Shown here: positions 15,867 through 24,230 of the stretch, one piece after another
How the letters are laid out: each line of letters begins with the position of its first letter
How positions within the stretch are numbered: position 1 is the stretch's first letter
NCBI GenBank assembly: GCA_902461085.1
Contig: CABPWH010000020.1
Location: forward strand, 1 to 30,605
Length of the DNA: 30,605 bases
From: an uncultured Collinsella sp.
GTDB lineage: Bacteria > Actinomycetota > Coriobacteriia > Coriobacteriales > Coriobacteriaceae
Direction of reading: 5' to 3'
The notes under the pieces: generated by a model
Databases searched by the model: none
Told to the model about the DNA's origin: nothing
The model's input: only the letters and a program-made list of their open reading frames with translations
Position numbers and translations under genes: made by a program

Positions 15867-17879
15867 ATGAAAAGACTCCCCCGCCTTGCGTTAGCCACCG
15901 CGTTGTTTGCCGGCGCGCTCGCAGGCATCCCAAGTCTCGCTTTCGCGGGGAACCTGCCCGCCGCTATTGACGGCTCCGTGGCCGTCATGCACACCAACGA
16001 CATCCACGGCAGCTACAAGTACAGCTACAACGCAAGCAAGGGCACCGGCACTGTGGGCTTTGATGGGCTGGCGGTTCTCTATAGCGCCCAAAACAGCGCC
16101 CCCGATCTTTTGCTCGATGCGGGCGACACCTTCCACGGGCAGTCCTTCGCCACCATGAGCGAGGGCAAGAGCATCGCCGAGCTCATGGACACCTTCTATG
16201 TAGACGGCTACGACGCGACCACGCCGGGCAACCACGACTGGAGCTACGGCGCGGACAAGCTCCGCACCATGACCGGCTACAGCACCACCGGCACGCCCTT
16301 CGCCATGCTCTGCGCGAACGCGAAGTCTACGAGCGGCGTATGGAGCTCGAGCATCACGAAGACGCTCGATCGCACCTGGGAGGATAGCGAGGATCACTCC
16401 ACATTCGACTACAAAATCAAGGTCGGCGTCGTGGGTGCCATGGATGAGTCGCTGGGATCCTCGCTGCGCGCGGACCTGGTCGCGGGCACGTCGTTCTCGA
16501 GTGCCACGAACGCCATCAATACCGAGGCAGAGCAGCTGCGCAAGGAGGGCTGCAACGTTGTCGTCTGTATCGCGCATACGCTCAACGCCAAGACCTTTGC
16601 CACACGGCTCCGTGGCATCGATGCCCTTATCGCAGGCCACGAGCACATCAACCTTAACGAGAAGGTGACGGGAGCCGACGGCAAGACGATCCACGTTGTC
16701 GAGGCAGGCAGCGCCTTTGCCGAGGTGGGGCTGCTTTCCATTCCGTACAAGTACGACACCAATGGCACCGAGACGACCGACGATGACACGGTCACGGTCC
16801 CTGCAGACGGCAGCGACGAGAAGCTCTACACCGCCAAGAACGTCAACGACCTTTTGGCAGACCCCGACAAGGGCTCCGACTACCAAAGCTGCCTTGAAGC
16901 CGTCCGCAACAAGATCAAGCCGCTCGACGAGGCCTTTGAAAACGAATCGAACAAGGTGCTCGGCACATCCACCACCAACTATTTCTACGGCGAGGACGCC
17001 GCAGGCACGCATGGTTGGGAAATGGTGCGCACCACCGATTTCCGCCCCAGCAAGGAGGACGACACCACCAAAGCCCAGACCATCGGCCACGTGATTTGCG
17101 GCTCCTATCTTGCCTTGACGGGCGCAGACCTCGCTTTCGAAAACGCTGGCGGCATCGCGGCGGGCAACGTGACCGCCGGCAACGTCATCGCCATCTCGCC
17201 CTACGGCAACACCGTGGAGACCTGGACCATGACCGGCGCGGACTTCCTCGCAGCGCTCGAGCACTCGCTACAAATCAGCGACGATTGCAACGACAGCTAC
17301 GAGCTTCAGCAGGCTTATGTGGCGGCCGGCCATACCGAGCAGGAGGCGCAAGACAAGTACAAGTGGCGCGATGACTCTGGCAGCGTTCTCTCCTTTGGCG
17401 GCATCAACGTGACGATTGATTGGACGCAGCCCGAAGGCAAGCGCATTGTGAGTGCCACACTCACCAAAGACGGCAGCACGCTCGACCCCGCCAAGACCTA
17501 TACCGTCGCCACCAACAACTACATCATTACCAACACGACCGATTTTCCCACCTTTGCACACGCCACCAAGTACACCGAGTGGGGCACGTGCGAGGCGGCG
17601 CTGAGGGCACTGATCGGGCAGGACAGCTGGGAGAGCAAGATGGCCTCGCTCGCGGGCACCATCAGCTTTGGCGCTACTGCCGTGGACCCCACGCCCACAC
17701 CGGCCCCGACGCCTAAGCCCTCGCCTAAGACGGACACGGCGACCACGAAGGTCATCACCAAGAAGACGACCGGTAAGCTCGCCGCAACGGGAGACCGCAC
17801 GCTGGCAGTAGTTGGCGCGTGCCTTATCGGCGGCATCATCGTCATCATGCTCGGCATTATCTGGAAGCGTCGACGCTAA
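15867..17879 (+). CDS. Cell-wall-anchored 5'-nucleotidase / 2',3'-cyclic phosphodiesterase family
   Basis: A 670-residue surface enzyme that should release nucleosides and phosphate from extracellular nucleotides. There is a signal peptide with a cut after AFA (about residue 27). The metallophosphoesterase domain has HTNDIHG (42-48), GDTFHG (86-91), GNHDW (121-125) and AGHEH near 256-260. The 5'-nucleotidase C-terminal domain (about 365-600) includes FENAGGIAAGNVTAG and ISPYGNTVETWTM. A Pro/Thr/Lys-rich wall spacer (PTPTPAPTPKPSPK) is followed by the sorting signal LAATG (638-642), a hydrophobic segment and terminal KRRR. The LAxTG form suggests a class E-like sortase rather than an LPxTG enzyme. 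AAGGA lies 7 nt before the ATG. Confidence 0.93.
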   Translation: MKRLPRLALATALFAGALAGIPSLAFAGNLPAAIDGSVAVMHTNDIHGSYKYSYNASKGTGTVGFDGLAVLYSAQNSAPDLLLDAGDTFHGQSFATMSEGKSIAELMDTFYVDGYDATTPGNHDWSYGADKLRTMTGYSTTGTPFAMLCANAKSTSGVWSSSITKTLDRTWEDSEDHSTFDYKIKVGVVGAMDESLGSSLRADLVAGTSFSSATNAINTEAEQLRKEGCNVVVCIAHTLNAKTFATRLRGIDALIAGHEHINLNEKVTGADGKTIHVVEAGSAFAEVGLLSIPYKYDTNGTETTDDDTVTVPADGSDEKLYTAKNVNDLLADPDKGSDYQSCLEAVRNKIKPLDEAFENESNKVLGTSTTNYFYGEDAAGTHGWEMVRTTDFRPSKEDDTTKAQTIGHVICGSYLALTGADLAFENAGGIAAGNVTAGNVIAISPYGNTVETWTMTGADFLAALEHSLQISDDCNDSYELQQAYVAAGHTEQEAQDKYKWRDDSGSVLSFGGINVTIDWTQPEGKRIVSATLTKDGSTLDPAKTYTVATNNYIITNTTDFPTFAHATKYTEWGTCEAALRALIGQDSWESKMASLAGTISFGATAVDPTPTPAPTPKPSPKTDTATTKVITKKTTGKLAATGDRTLAVVGACLIGGIIVIMLGIIWKRRR

Positions 17880-17930
17880 GCTACACCGCCGGGCCTTGCA
17901 GCCCCACCGCGTAAACTTTATATCGAGCAC

Positions 17931-17966
17931 AGAAGCCCGTCCGAATTTGATCGGACGGGCTTCTTG
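17931..17966 (+). terminator. Terminator after the 5'-nucleotidase
   Basis: AGAAGCCCGTCCGA (17931-17944) pairs with TCGGACGGGCTTCT (17951-17964) around a 6-nt loop, followed by TGG. The T-tract is short but the stem is strong. Confidence 0.8.
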
Positions 17967-18008
17967 GTGGGTATCATGGTTGGACGATCATTAGGAGGTT
18001 TTCCCTAC

Positions 18009-18776
18009 ATGGAATTGTTTGAGCCGATTCTTCATTTCTTTGAGCAACGGTGGGTCCACAACATCATCTGGGCCGTCATCTTGGCGATAGGCACCGCCGT
18101 CGCCGCCAAGGTCGTATCCAAGACCCTGAACCATCTGCTTAACCGAGACGATAACCCGCTTCCGGCATCAAGTATCTTCATCAACATCGCGCGCGCCGTC
18201 ATCTGGATGATTGGCGGCAGCTTTATCCTCGACAACTGCTTTGGCATTAACGCAAACGCGCTCGTCGCCGCTCTTGGCGTCGGCGGCATCGCCATCTCGC
18301 TCGGCTTTCAGGACACGCTGTCAAACCTTATCGGCGGCATGCAAGTGACCTTTATGGGCATCATCAAACCCGGCGACAATATCGAGGTCGGCGGCGTATC
18401 CGGCGTGGTCCAAGACATCACTTGGCGTCATACAACGATTGAGGATGCCTGTGGACAGACCATCATTGTGCCCAACTCCAACATCTCCAAGAACACGCTC
18501 GTGCATTTGATGCCCTTTGGACGCGTGGCCGTGCCCGTTGCCGTAAAGGACACGTCTAAGTGGGCTTCCCTTGACGTGCTGGCAGACGAGCTCACGAGCG
18601 CAACCAAAACGGCCGTCTCGCCCATCTCGGGCTTTGACAAAGAGCCCTACGTGCTCTTTAGCGAAATCGGCGACTTTGGCATCAAAGGAAAGATCATCTT
18701 TATCGTCAGCGACGACAGCACCACTTTCACCGCTGCCGACGCCTGCATCCGCGCCATCGCCCCCATCATCGCCTAA
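18009..18776 (+). CDS. Small-conductance mechanosensitive channel, MscS family
   Basis: A 255-residue membrane channel that opens under membrane tension to release solutes after osmotic downshock. There are three hydrophobic segments. The pore-lining helix and following beta domain are GVGGIAISLGFQDTLSNLIGG and IKPGDNIEVGGVSGVVQDI. The cytosolic segment TIIVPNSNISKNTLVH is the usual MscS middle domain. It is at the short end of the family. AGGAGG lies 10 nt before the ATG; the in-frame upstream extension from 17964 lies in the terminator. A hairpin terminator overlaps the 3' end. Confidence 0.9.
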   Translation: MELFEPILHFFEQRWVHNIIWAVILAIGTAVAAKVVSKTLNHLLNRDDNPLPASSIFINIARAVIWMIGGSFILDNCFGINANALVAALGVGGIAISLGFQDTLSNLIGGMQVTFMGIIKPGDNIEVGGVSGVVQDITWRHTTIEDACGQTIIVPNSNISKNTLVHLMPFGRVAVPVAVKDTSKWASLDVLADELTSATKTAVSPISGFDKEPYVLFSEIGDFGIKGKIIFIVSDDSTTFTAADACIRAIAPIIA

Positions 18777-18814
18777 ACCACCGCAAAGGGGTCAGGCATC
18801 TTTGTAGTGGTTTT
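18775..18814 (+). terminator. Hairpin after MscS with GGGGTCAGG loop
   Basis: AAACCAC...CAAAG (18775-18787) pairs with CTTTG...GTGGTTTT (18800-18814), with a small internal mismatch. The loop GGGGTCAGGCAT resembles the GGGACAGG loops at 15708 and 15763. Confidence 0.75.
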
Positions 18815-18834
18815 CATTCGTGGTACCATGGTTC

Positions 18835-18854
18835 ATATAGTTGTTTAAACGACT
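18835..18854 (+). promoter_or_regulatory. Possible -10 and overlapping palindrome before the BMP-fusion gene
   Basis: TATAGT (18835-18840) overlaps AGTTGTTTAAACGACT (18839-18854), a 16-bp palindrome with one mismatched pair. A repressor bound here would block initiation. No convincing -35 is seen. Confidence 0.35.
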
Positions 18855-18868
18855 AAGGGAGCAACATC

Positions 18869-20785
18869 ATGGAAGAGGCCTACCGTCAAGCACGCAAGCG
18901 CGGCGAGCAAGGACGTCGACGCGCCATTAGTCAAAGCGAGTATCCGTACCTCACGGACCTCGATAGCTTGGTTGCCCAGCTCCCCTTAGGCCAGCGAGAG
19001 AATGTCGGCCTGAGAGACATTCCGCTCGAAATGGTCGTCGGTACGGTTACCAAGGGCCGTCAGTCCGCCTTTTCGTGTAACTTTATGCCTCTGCTGCCGT
19101 TTAACACCGAGTTCGCCCGCAAGTGGTCCAACCTCTACGACATCCAGGTAACCGAGGGCTATCGCGACCCCATCATCGTCACCGAGTTCATGCATCGGTT
19201 CTATGTCCAGGAAGGCAACAAACGCGTCAGTGTCCTCAAATTCCTGGACGCTCCAACGGTTTCGGCCAGGGTCACCCGTCTCTACCCCGGCACATGGGAT
19301 TCCGTCGAAAGCCGCCTGTACGGTGAATTCTGCGCGTTTTGGCGCGTCTGCCCCCTATACGAGATCGAGTTCTCGCGTGAGGGAAGCTACGAAACGCTCG
19401 CCAAGATGCTCGGTCAGAACCTTATCGAAAAATGGCCGCAGAAAAAGGTCGACTACCTGCGCCACACCTTCCTGCTCTTTAAGCGCGCCTACCTTCGCGC
19501 AGGCGGCGACCACCTGGACATTACGCCTGCCGACGCCATGCTCGTGTACCTCAATGTGTACAACCAGGACCGCCTGCTGGATACGCCGACGGATATCGTC
19601 GTAAACCGCCTGTGCAAGATTTGGCGCGAGCTGGTCATTGCCGGCAAAAATGACGAGGACAAGGTCGATCTTGTCGAAGCACCGAGCGTCGACGAGGAAG
19701 AAACGCCCGCCAAGTCCACCGCTGGCGTGCTCAACTTCTTTATGGGCAAGACCGTCTACTCGACGGCCAACCCCCTGCGCATCGCCTTTATCCATGAGTT
19801 CCCCTGTGCGACGTCGAGCTGGGACAGCCTGCACGACCAAGGGCGTCAGTATCTCGATGAGCACTTTGGCGGTATCGTGCGCACCGAGGCGTTCGAGGAC
19901 TGTCACGATCCGGATGTGTTCTACGCCGCCGTGGAAACGGCTGTCAAACATGGAGCAAACGTCATCTTCTCGACCTCGCACCGCCTGATGGAATACACGC
20001 TCAGGGCTGCCGTTGAGTATCCCCGGGTTCGGTTCCTCAACTGCTCTATCGGCCTTCCCCATCAAAGCGTCCGTTCGTACTTTGGCAAGATGTACGAGGC
20101 CAAGTTTCTGCTGGGCGCCCTTGCGGCCAGCATGGCGGACAACCACCGCATCGGTTACCACGCGTCGGTATTCGCCTCGGGCGCACTCAGCGAGATCAAC
20201 GCCTTTGCGATTGGCGCCTCGCTGCTCGACCCACGCGCGCAAATTATCCTGACCTGGGGCGATGTGCCTGCCGGTGGTCTTGCCGAGGCCATGTGCCGCG
20301 AAGGCGTGAGCGTCATGACCGGCGCTGACATGTCAAAGTCGCTCGAAGACCCAACGGCCTACGGGCTTCACCGCTTGGTCGACGGCAAAGTCACCGGCAT
20401 CGCCATGCCCGTATGGAACTGGGGCCGTTACTACGAGCTCATCGTTCGCAGCCTTCTGCACGGCACGTGGGACGAGACCAGCGACGACAACCAAGTGCGC
20501 GCCGTCAACTACTGGTACGGCATGAGCTCCGGCGTTATCGACATCCGTTACGCTCCGGGCCTACCCTACCAGACACGCAAACTCGTGCAGTTGCTCCGCA
20601 ACGGCATTGTTGAGGGCTCCATCAACCCCTTTGGCGGCGAGCTCCACAGCCAGAACGGCGTGGTACAGATCGAAGGCTTCCCTCCGCTGCCGAGCACGCA
20701 GATTGTCGAGATGAATTGGCTGGCGGACAACGTGGTAGGCACCATTCCGCAGCTCGACGATGAGCCGAAAGTCCCTGCCCTATGA
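18869..20785 (+). CDS. Cytosolic ParB-like / BMP-domain fusion protein
   Basis: A 638-residue protein without signal peptide (starts MEEAYRQARKRGEQ). Residues about 92-140 (GYRDPIIV, FYVQEGNKRVSVLKFLDAPT, SARVTRLYPG) resemble the ParB/sulfiredoxin-like N-domain pattern. Residues 150-290 are mostly helical. Residues about 303-620 resemble the BMP/PnrA periplasmic nucleoside-binding domain: IAFIHEFPCATSSWDSLHDQ, NVIFSTSHRLMEYT, FGKMYEAKFLLGALAASM and IGYHASVFASGALSEINAF. BMP domains normally sit outside the cell as purine-nucleoside receptors; here the context is cytosolic. The stop overlaps the start of the phosphoesterase gene (ATGA), so the two form an operon. GGGAG lies 7 nt before the ATG. 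The role is unknown; nucleoside or nucleotide sensing is an inference. Confidence 0.75.
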   Translation: MEEAYRQARKRGEQGRRRAISQSEYPYLTDLDSLVAQLPLGQRENVGLRDIPLEMVVGTVTKGRQSAFSCNFMPLLPFNTEFARKWSNLYDIQVTEGYRDPIIVTEFMHRFYVQEGNKRVSVLKFLDAPTVSARVTRLYPGTWDSVESRLYGEFCAFWRVCPLYEIEFSREGSYETLAKMLGQNLIEKWPQKKVDYLRHTFLLFKRAYLRAGGDHLDITPADAMLVYLNVYNQDRLLDTPTDIVVNRLCKIWRELVIAGKNDEDKVDLVEAPSVDEEETPAKSTAGVLNFFMGKTVYSTANPLRIAFIHEFPCATSSWDSLHDQGRQYLDEHFGGIVRTEAFEDCHDPDVFYAAVETAVKHGANVIFSTSHRLMEYTLRAAVEYPRVRFLNCSIGLPHQSVRSYFGKMYEAKFLLGALAASMADNHRIGYHASVFASGALSEINAFAIGASLLDPRAQIILTWGDVPAGGLAEAMCREGVSVMTGADMSKSLEDPTAYGLHRLVDGKVTGIAMPVWNWGRYYELIVRSLLHGTWDETSDDNQVRAVNYWYGMSSGVIDIRYAPGLPYQTRKLVQLLRNGIVEGSINPFGGELHSQNGVVQIEGFPPLPSTQIVEMNWLADNVVGTIPQLDDEPKVPAL

Positions 20786-21492
20786 AAATCCTTGCCATAG
20801 CCGATACCGAAGAACGATGCCTTTGGGAGTGCTTTCGCAAGGAACGCTTTGAGGGAGTCGACCTGATTTTGTCCGCCGGCGATCTGGACCCGGACTATCT
20901 TGAGTTTTTGGTTACGGTCATCAACAAACCGCTCATCTACGTGCGCGGCAATCACGATGACCGCTACGCACGTCATGCACCGGGCGGATGTATCTGCGTA
21001 GAAGACAGCGTGTACACGTACCGAGGGATTCGCATTGCAGGCCTTGGCGGGTCCATGCGTTATCGCGACGGCGCCAACATGTACACCGAACGCGAGATGT
21101 CCAAGCGCATGCGTAAGTTGTCGCATAAGGTTAGGATGGTCGGCGGGTGCGACATTCTGCTTACCCATGCACCCGCCGCCGGCATGGGTGATCTGGACGA
21201 TCTGCCGCATCGAGGGTTTGAGTGCTTTAACACGGCGCTTGAGTCCTGGGGGCCCGACTATATGGTGCATGGGCATGTACACCAAAGCTACGGTAACGAT
21301 TTTCAGCGCGAGCGGCAGCATGTGTGTGGAACAACGATCATCAACGCCTGCGGCTATACACAGTTTGAGCTCGACCAGACGCGCTACCCCATCCGTGGCT
21401 GGCAGGCAGCCTGGCTCAATTCGCAAACCATGCGCCGCGAGCTCAAACGCCACGATGCCATCGAGTCCTCAACAGCCAGAACACCCTGGTAA
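20782..21492 (+). CDS. Calcineurin-like metallophosphoesterase
   Basis: A 236-residue cytosolic phosphoesterase of the small YfcE/MJ0936-like type. Metal-binding motifs are GDLD, GNHDD, THAP and HGHVH. The first motif reads ADTEE where the family usually has D-x-H, so one metal ligand is apparently glutamate instead of histidine. It starts inside the last codons of the ParB-like/BMP gene (4-bp overlap) and is followed by a terminator, so it is the second gene of a two-gene operon. Its partner suggests a nucleotide or phosphodiester substrate, but this is inferred from context only. Confidence 0.85.
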   Translation: MKILAIADTEERCLWECFRKERFEGVDLILSAGDLDPDYLEFLVTVINKPLIYVRGNHDDRYARHAPGGCICVEDSVYTYRGIRIAGLGGSMRYRDGANMYTEREMSKRMRKLSHKVRMVGGCDILLTHAPAAGMGDLDDLPHRGFECFNTALESWGPDYMVHGHVHQSYGNDFQRERQHVCGTTIINACGYTQFELDQTRYPIRGWQAAWLNSQTMRRELKRHDAIESSTARTPW

Positions 21493-21531
21493 CCACCTCA
21501 AAGAGGACACTGTCCCCTTTGAGGTGGTTTT
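21491..21531 (+). terminator. Terminator after the phosphoesterase with GGACA/TGTCC loop
   Basis: AACCACCTCAAAG (21491-21503) pairs with CTTTGAGGTGGTTTT (21517-21531). The loop AGGACACTGTCCC is partly self-complementary and resembles the GGGACAGG loop family. Confidence 0.85.
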
Positions 21532-21542
21532 GACGCGATAGC

Positions 21543-21582
21543 AAGAAACCCGGTCCTGCGCAGGGCAGAACCGGGTTTCTTT
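21543..21582 (-). terminator. Bidirectional terminator at the end of the rplA operon
   Basis: AAGAAACCCGGTC (21543-21555) pairs with GAACCGGGTTTCTT (from 21568). A/T tracts lie on both sides, so it can serve the leftward rplA operon and back up the rightward phosphoesterase operon. Confidence 0.85.
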
Positions 21583-21617
21583 AGCAATGCTTGCTTTGCT
21601 CAGGCAGTAACTGTTAG

Positions 21618-22325
21618 TTACTCAGCCAGGAAGTCACGCTGGACAGCGGGATCGACCTTGACGCCAGGGCCCATGGTGGAAGACACGGAGATGGACTTGA
21701 CGTACTTGCCCTTAGCAGAAGAGGGCTTGACGCGCAGGATCTCGGTGTACAGGGCAGCGTAGTTCTCGACGAGCTGCTGCTCAGAGAAGGACTTCTTGCC
21801 CAGGGGCACGTGGCAGATGCCGTAACGGTCGGCGCGGTACTCAACGCGGCCGGCCTTGAGCTCGGAGACCATCTTGGCGACGTCCATGGTCACGGTGCCG
21901 AGCTTGGGGTTCGGCATGAGGCCACGGGGACCAAGGATCTTACCGATGCGGCCAACCTTGGCCATCATGTTCGGCGTAGCGATAGCGGCGTCGAAGTTGA
22001 TCTCGCCCTTCTGAATCTGGGCGACGAGCTCGTCGGAACCGATGATGTCGGCGCCGGCAGCCTCGGCCTCGCGGGCCTTCTCGCCCTCGGCGAAGACGGC
22101 AACACGAACGGTCTTGCCGGTGCCGTGGGGCAGGGAGATGGAACCACGGATGTTCTGGTCAGCCTTACGAGTATCGATGCCCAGACGGAAGTGGGCCTCG
22201 ACGGTCTCGTCGAACTTGGCGGTGTCGAGCTCCTTGATGAGCTTGGCAGCCTGAAGGGGGGTGTAGAGCGTGGCGCGGTCGATCTTCTCGGCAGCGGCGT
22301 TATAGCTCTTACCATGCTTAGCCAT
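21618..22325 (-). CDS. rplA: 50S ribosomal protein L1
   Basis: A 235-residue ribosomal protein of the L1 stalk, which binds 23S rRNA and helps release deacylated tRNA. Recognised by KHGKSYNAAAEKID, TVRVAVFAEGEKA, GRIGKILGPRGLMPNPKLGTV and the C-terminal KSISVSSTMGPGVKVD. The ATG at 22325 has AGGAGG 8 nt upstream; the in-frame ATG at 22331 lies too close to that site. It is the last gene of the rpmG-secE-nusG-rplK-rplA unit. rplJ-rplL, which often follow, are absent here. Confidence 0.97.
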   Translation of the reverse strand: MAKHGKSYNAAAEKIDRATLYTPLQAAKLIKELDTAKFDETVEAHFRLGIDTRKADQNIRGSISLPHGTGKTVRVAVFAEGEKAREAEAAGADIIGSDELVAQIQKGEINFDAAIATPNMMAKVGRIGKILGPRGLMPNPKLGTVTMDVAKMVSELKAGRVEYRADRYGICHVPLGKKSFSEQQLVENYAALYTEILRVKPSSAKGKYVKSISVSSTMGPGVKVDPAVQRDFLAE

Positions 22326-22442
22326 GTGCATTACCTCCTGTGGTTAAACGGGCGTGAGCCCTCCCACATCGTATCGTGTGCCCTATTGCACACATTTAAC
22401 GGGCGCCCCGGTCGGAGCACCCGTCGTTACCATAAGAAATCG

Positions 22443-22871
22443 CTACTCAGCGATGGTGACGCCCATGGAACGGGCGGTACCGGCGATGATCTTCTTGGCG
22501 GCGTCAATGTCGTTGGCATTGAGGTCCGGCATCTTGATCTCGGCGATCTTAGTGAGCTGCTCCTGGGAGAGCTGACCAACCTTGTCGGCCTGGGGCTTAG
22601 CGGAACCAGACTTGAGGTTCAGCTCCTTCTTGATGAGGTGAGCCGCCGGCGGGGTCTTGGTGATGAAGGAGAAGGACTTATCCTCGTAGACAGAGATCTC
22701 AACGGGGATGATGTCGCCCTTCTTGTCCTGCGTCTCGGCGTTAAAGGCCTGGCAGAACTGCATGATGTTCACGCCAGCAGCGCCCAGGGCGGGGCCGACG
22801 GGAGGAGCGGGGTTAGCTGCACCAGCAGGAATCTGGAGCTTAATGACGTTGGCAACCTTCTTCTCAGCCAT
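22443..22871 (-). CDS. rplK: 50S ribosomal protein L11
   Basis: A 142-residue ribosomal protein that binds the GTPase-associated centre of 23S rRNA. The N-domain shows KLQIPAGAANPAPPVGPALG and NIMQFCQAFNA. The C-domain has DLNANDIDAAKKIIAGTARSMG. The ATG at 22871 has AAGGA 6 nt upstream; the in-frame ATG at 22877 abuts that site. A 117-bp spacer to rplA contains a GC-rich stem (ACGGGTGC with GCGCCCGT) that could be a regulatory leader, though no L1-binding site can be identified by eye. Confidence 0.97.
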   Translation of the reverse strand: MAEKKVANVIKLQIPAGAANPAPPVGPALGAAGVNIMQFCQAFNAETQDKKGDIIPVEISVYEDKSFSFITKTPPAAHLIKKELNLKSGSAKPQADKVGQLSQEQLTKIAEIKMPDLNANDIDAAKKIIAGTARSMGVTIAE

Positions 22872-22991
22872 GGTCATTCCTTTCGAATCACGAGTGTGAA
22901 GTACTTGCTATATCGTAAGCACGCACGTGTTAGAAGCACTCCTGAGATGAGCAGTCACAGAAGAAGCACGCTCGCGCGAACGGACGAAAAC

Positions 22992-23528
22992 TTAAGCGAT
23001 GACAGCGACCTGGTTAAAGTCGAGCTCGACCGGCGTCTCGCGGCCAAAGATCATCAGCGTGACCTTGAGCTTGCCAGCCTCGGTGTTAACCTCGGAGACC
23101 TTGCCATCAAAGTCGGTAAGCGGGCCATCGGTGACGCGGACGGACGTACCGACCTCAATATCAACCGAGGTGCGCTTGGGCGAATCGCCCTTACCGGGAC
23201 GACGAGTCATCTTGTTGTACTCGTCGCGGGAAAGCGGAGCGGGCTTGCCGTTGCCGCCAAGGAAACCGGTGACGCCAGGCGTGTTACGAACACACGTCCA
23301 AGCATCGTCATCCATCTCCATGCGGACCAGGACATAACCCGGGAAGATCTTGGAATCCTTGGTCTCACGCTTGCCACCCTCTTTAATCTCGGTGACGCGC
23401 TCCATAGGAATCTCGATATCAAAGATACGGTCCTGCATGCCCATAGTCTCGATGCGATGCTCGAGATCGGACTTAACGCGGTTCTCGTATCCAGAGTAAG
23501 TGTGAACGACGTACCAACGCTTAGACAT
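22992..23528 (-). CDS. nusG: Transcription termination/antitermination factor NusG
   Basis: A 178-residue factor that joins RNA polymerase to Rho or the ribosome. The NGN domain starts WYVVHTYSGYENRVKSDL and includes FPGYVLVRMEM and the TPGVTGFLG turn. The C-terminal KOW domain has GTSVRVTDGPLTDFDGKVSEV. Length is typical. GAGGGG, located in the end of secE, lies 7 nt before the ATG; the gap from secE is 3 bp, so translation is coupled. Confidence 0.97.
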   Translation of the reverse strand: MSKRWYVVHTYSGYENRVKSDLEHRIETMGMQDRIFDIEIPMERVTEIKEGGKRETKDSKIFPGYVLVRMEMDDDAWTCVRNTPGVTGFLGGNGKPAPLSRDEYNKMTRRPGKGDSPKRTSVDIEVGTSVRVTDGPLTDFDGKVSEVNTEAGKLKVTLMIFGRETPVELDFNQVAVIA

Positions 23529-23531
23529 GGT

Positions 23532-23870
23532 TTAGCCCCTCAATCCAGAGAACAGAGCAAGAGCCTCGCCAAAGCCAGCATCGAGCAGAGCGATGACGAC
23601 GCCGACGACGATCAGAGAAGCGCAAACGACAACCGAGTAGTTCACGAGCTCCTTCTTATCGGGCCACGTGACACGCTTCATCTCGGACTTGACCGAAGCG
23701 AAATACTTCTTGGTGCGGGCGAAGAAACCAGGCTTCTCGTTCTTCTTGGACTTCGCAGCCTTCTCGTTCTTCTTGGCAACGGCCTTCTTGGCCTCAACCT
23801 TGGAGTTGGCGGCAGCGTTGTTGGCAGGCGCCTGCTGCTGAGCCTTCTTCTTGTTCTTCTTGTTGGCCAT
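23532..23870 (-). CDS. secE: Preprotein translocase subunit SecE
   Basis: A 112-residue subunit of the SecYEG channel. The conserved part FFARTKKYFASVKSEMKRVTWPDKKEL is followed by one membrane helix (VVVCASLIVVGVVIALL). The first 45 residues are a Lys/Ala/Gln/Asn-rich cytosolic extension not needed in minimal SecE proteins but common in actinobacteria. GGAGG lies 8 nt before the ATG. It lies between tRNA-Trp and nusG in the usual order. Confidence 0.95.
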   Translation of the reverse strand: MANKKNKKKAQQQAPANNAAANSKVEAKKAVAKKNEKAAKSKKNEKPGFFARTKKYFASVKSEMKRVTWPDKKELVNYSVVVCASLIVVGVVIALLDAGFGEALALFSGLRG

Positions 23871-23946
23871 TTGGGTTACCTCCGCGCAATGCGCTTATAC
23901 ATGAGTAAACCGTAAGCCCCCGATTGGGAGCTTACGGAATAATGAC

Positions 23947-24022
23947 TGGCACGCCAGGAAGGACTCGAACCCTCAACACTCGGTTTTGGAGACCGATGCT
24001 CTACCAATTGAACTACTGGCGT
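23947..24022 (-). tRNA. tRNA-Trp (CCA)
   Basis: On the minus strand the acceptor stem ACGCCAG pairs with CTGGCGT. The anticodon loop CTCCAAA gives CCA, and GGTTCGAGTCC forms the T arm. The 3' CCA is encoded. It lies between rpmG and secE, the usual place in many bacteria. Confidence 0.96.
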
Positions 24023-24035
24023 ATGTGACTAGAGA

Positions 24036-24185
24036 CTAGCGAGTCTCTTTGTGCAGCGTGTGGTGACGGCACCAGGGGCAATACTTCTTGATCTCCATAC
24101 GATCAGGCATGGTCGACTTGTTCTTGGTGGTCGTATAGTTGCGGCGCTTGCACTCAGTGCACGCAAGAGTAACTAGAGTACGCAT
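24036..24185 (-). CDS. rpmG: 50S ribosomal protein L33
   Basis: A 49-residue ribosomal protein that starts MRTLVTLACTECKRRNY and ends WCRHHTLHKETR. It carries two zinc-type cysteine pairs, CTEC (9-12) and CPWC (36-39), so it is the zinc-binding (C+) form. AGGA lies a few nt before the ATG. It is the first gene after the strong promoter at 24231-24260 and is followed by tRNA-Trp 13 bp downstream. Confidence 0.95.
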   Translation of the reverse strand: MRTLVTLACTECKRRNYTTTKNKSTMPDRMEIKKYCPWCRHHTLHKETR

Positions 24186-24230
24186 GTATCCTGAACCTTT
24201 CATTTCCGCCCCGTACGGGCACGAGTTGTT

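Noticed and set aside
21810..23915. 701-residue plus-strand open frame
   Set aside because: Antisense to rplA, rplK, nusG and secE; crosses several certain genes and their spacers.
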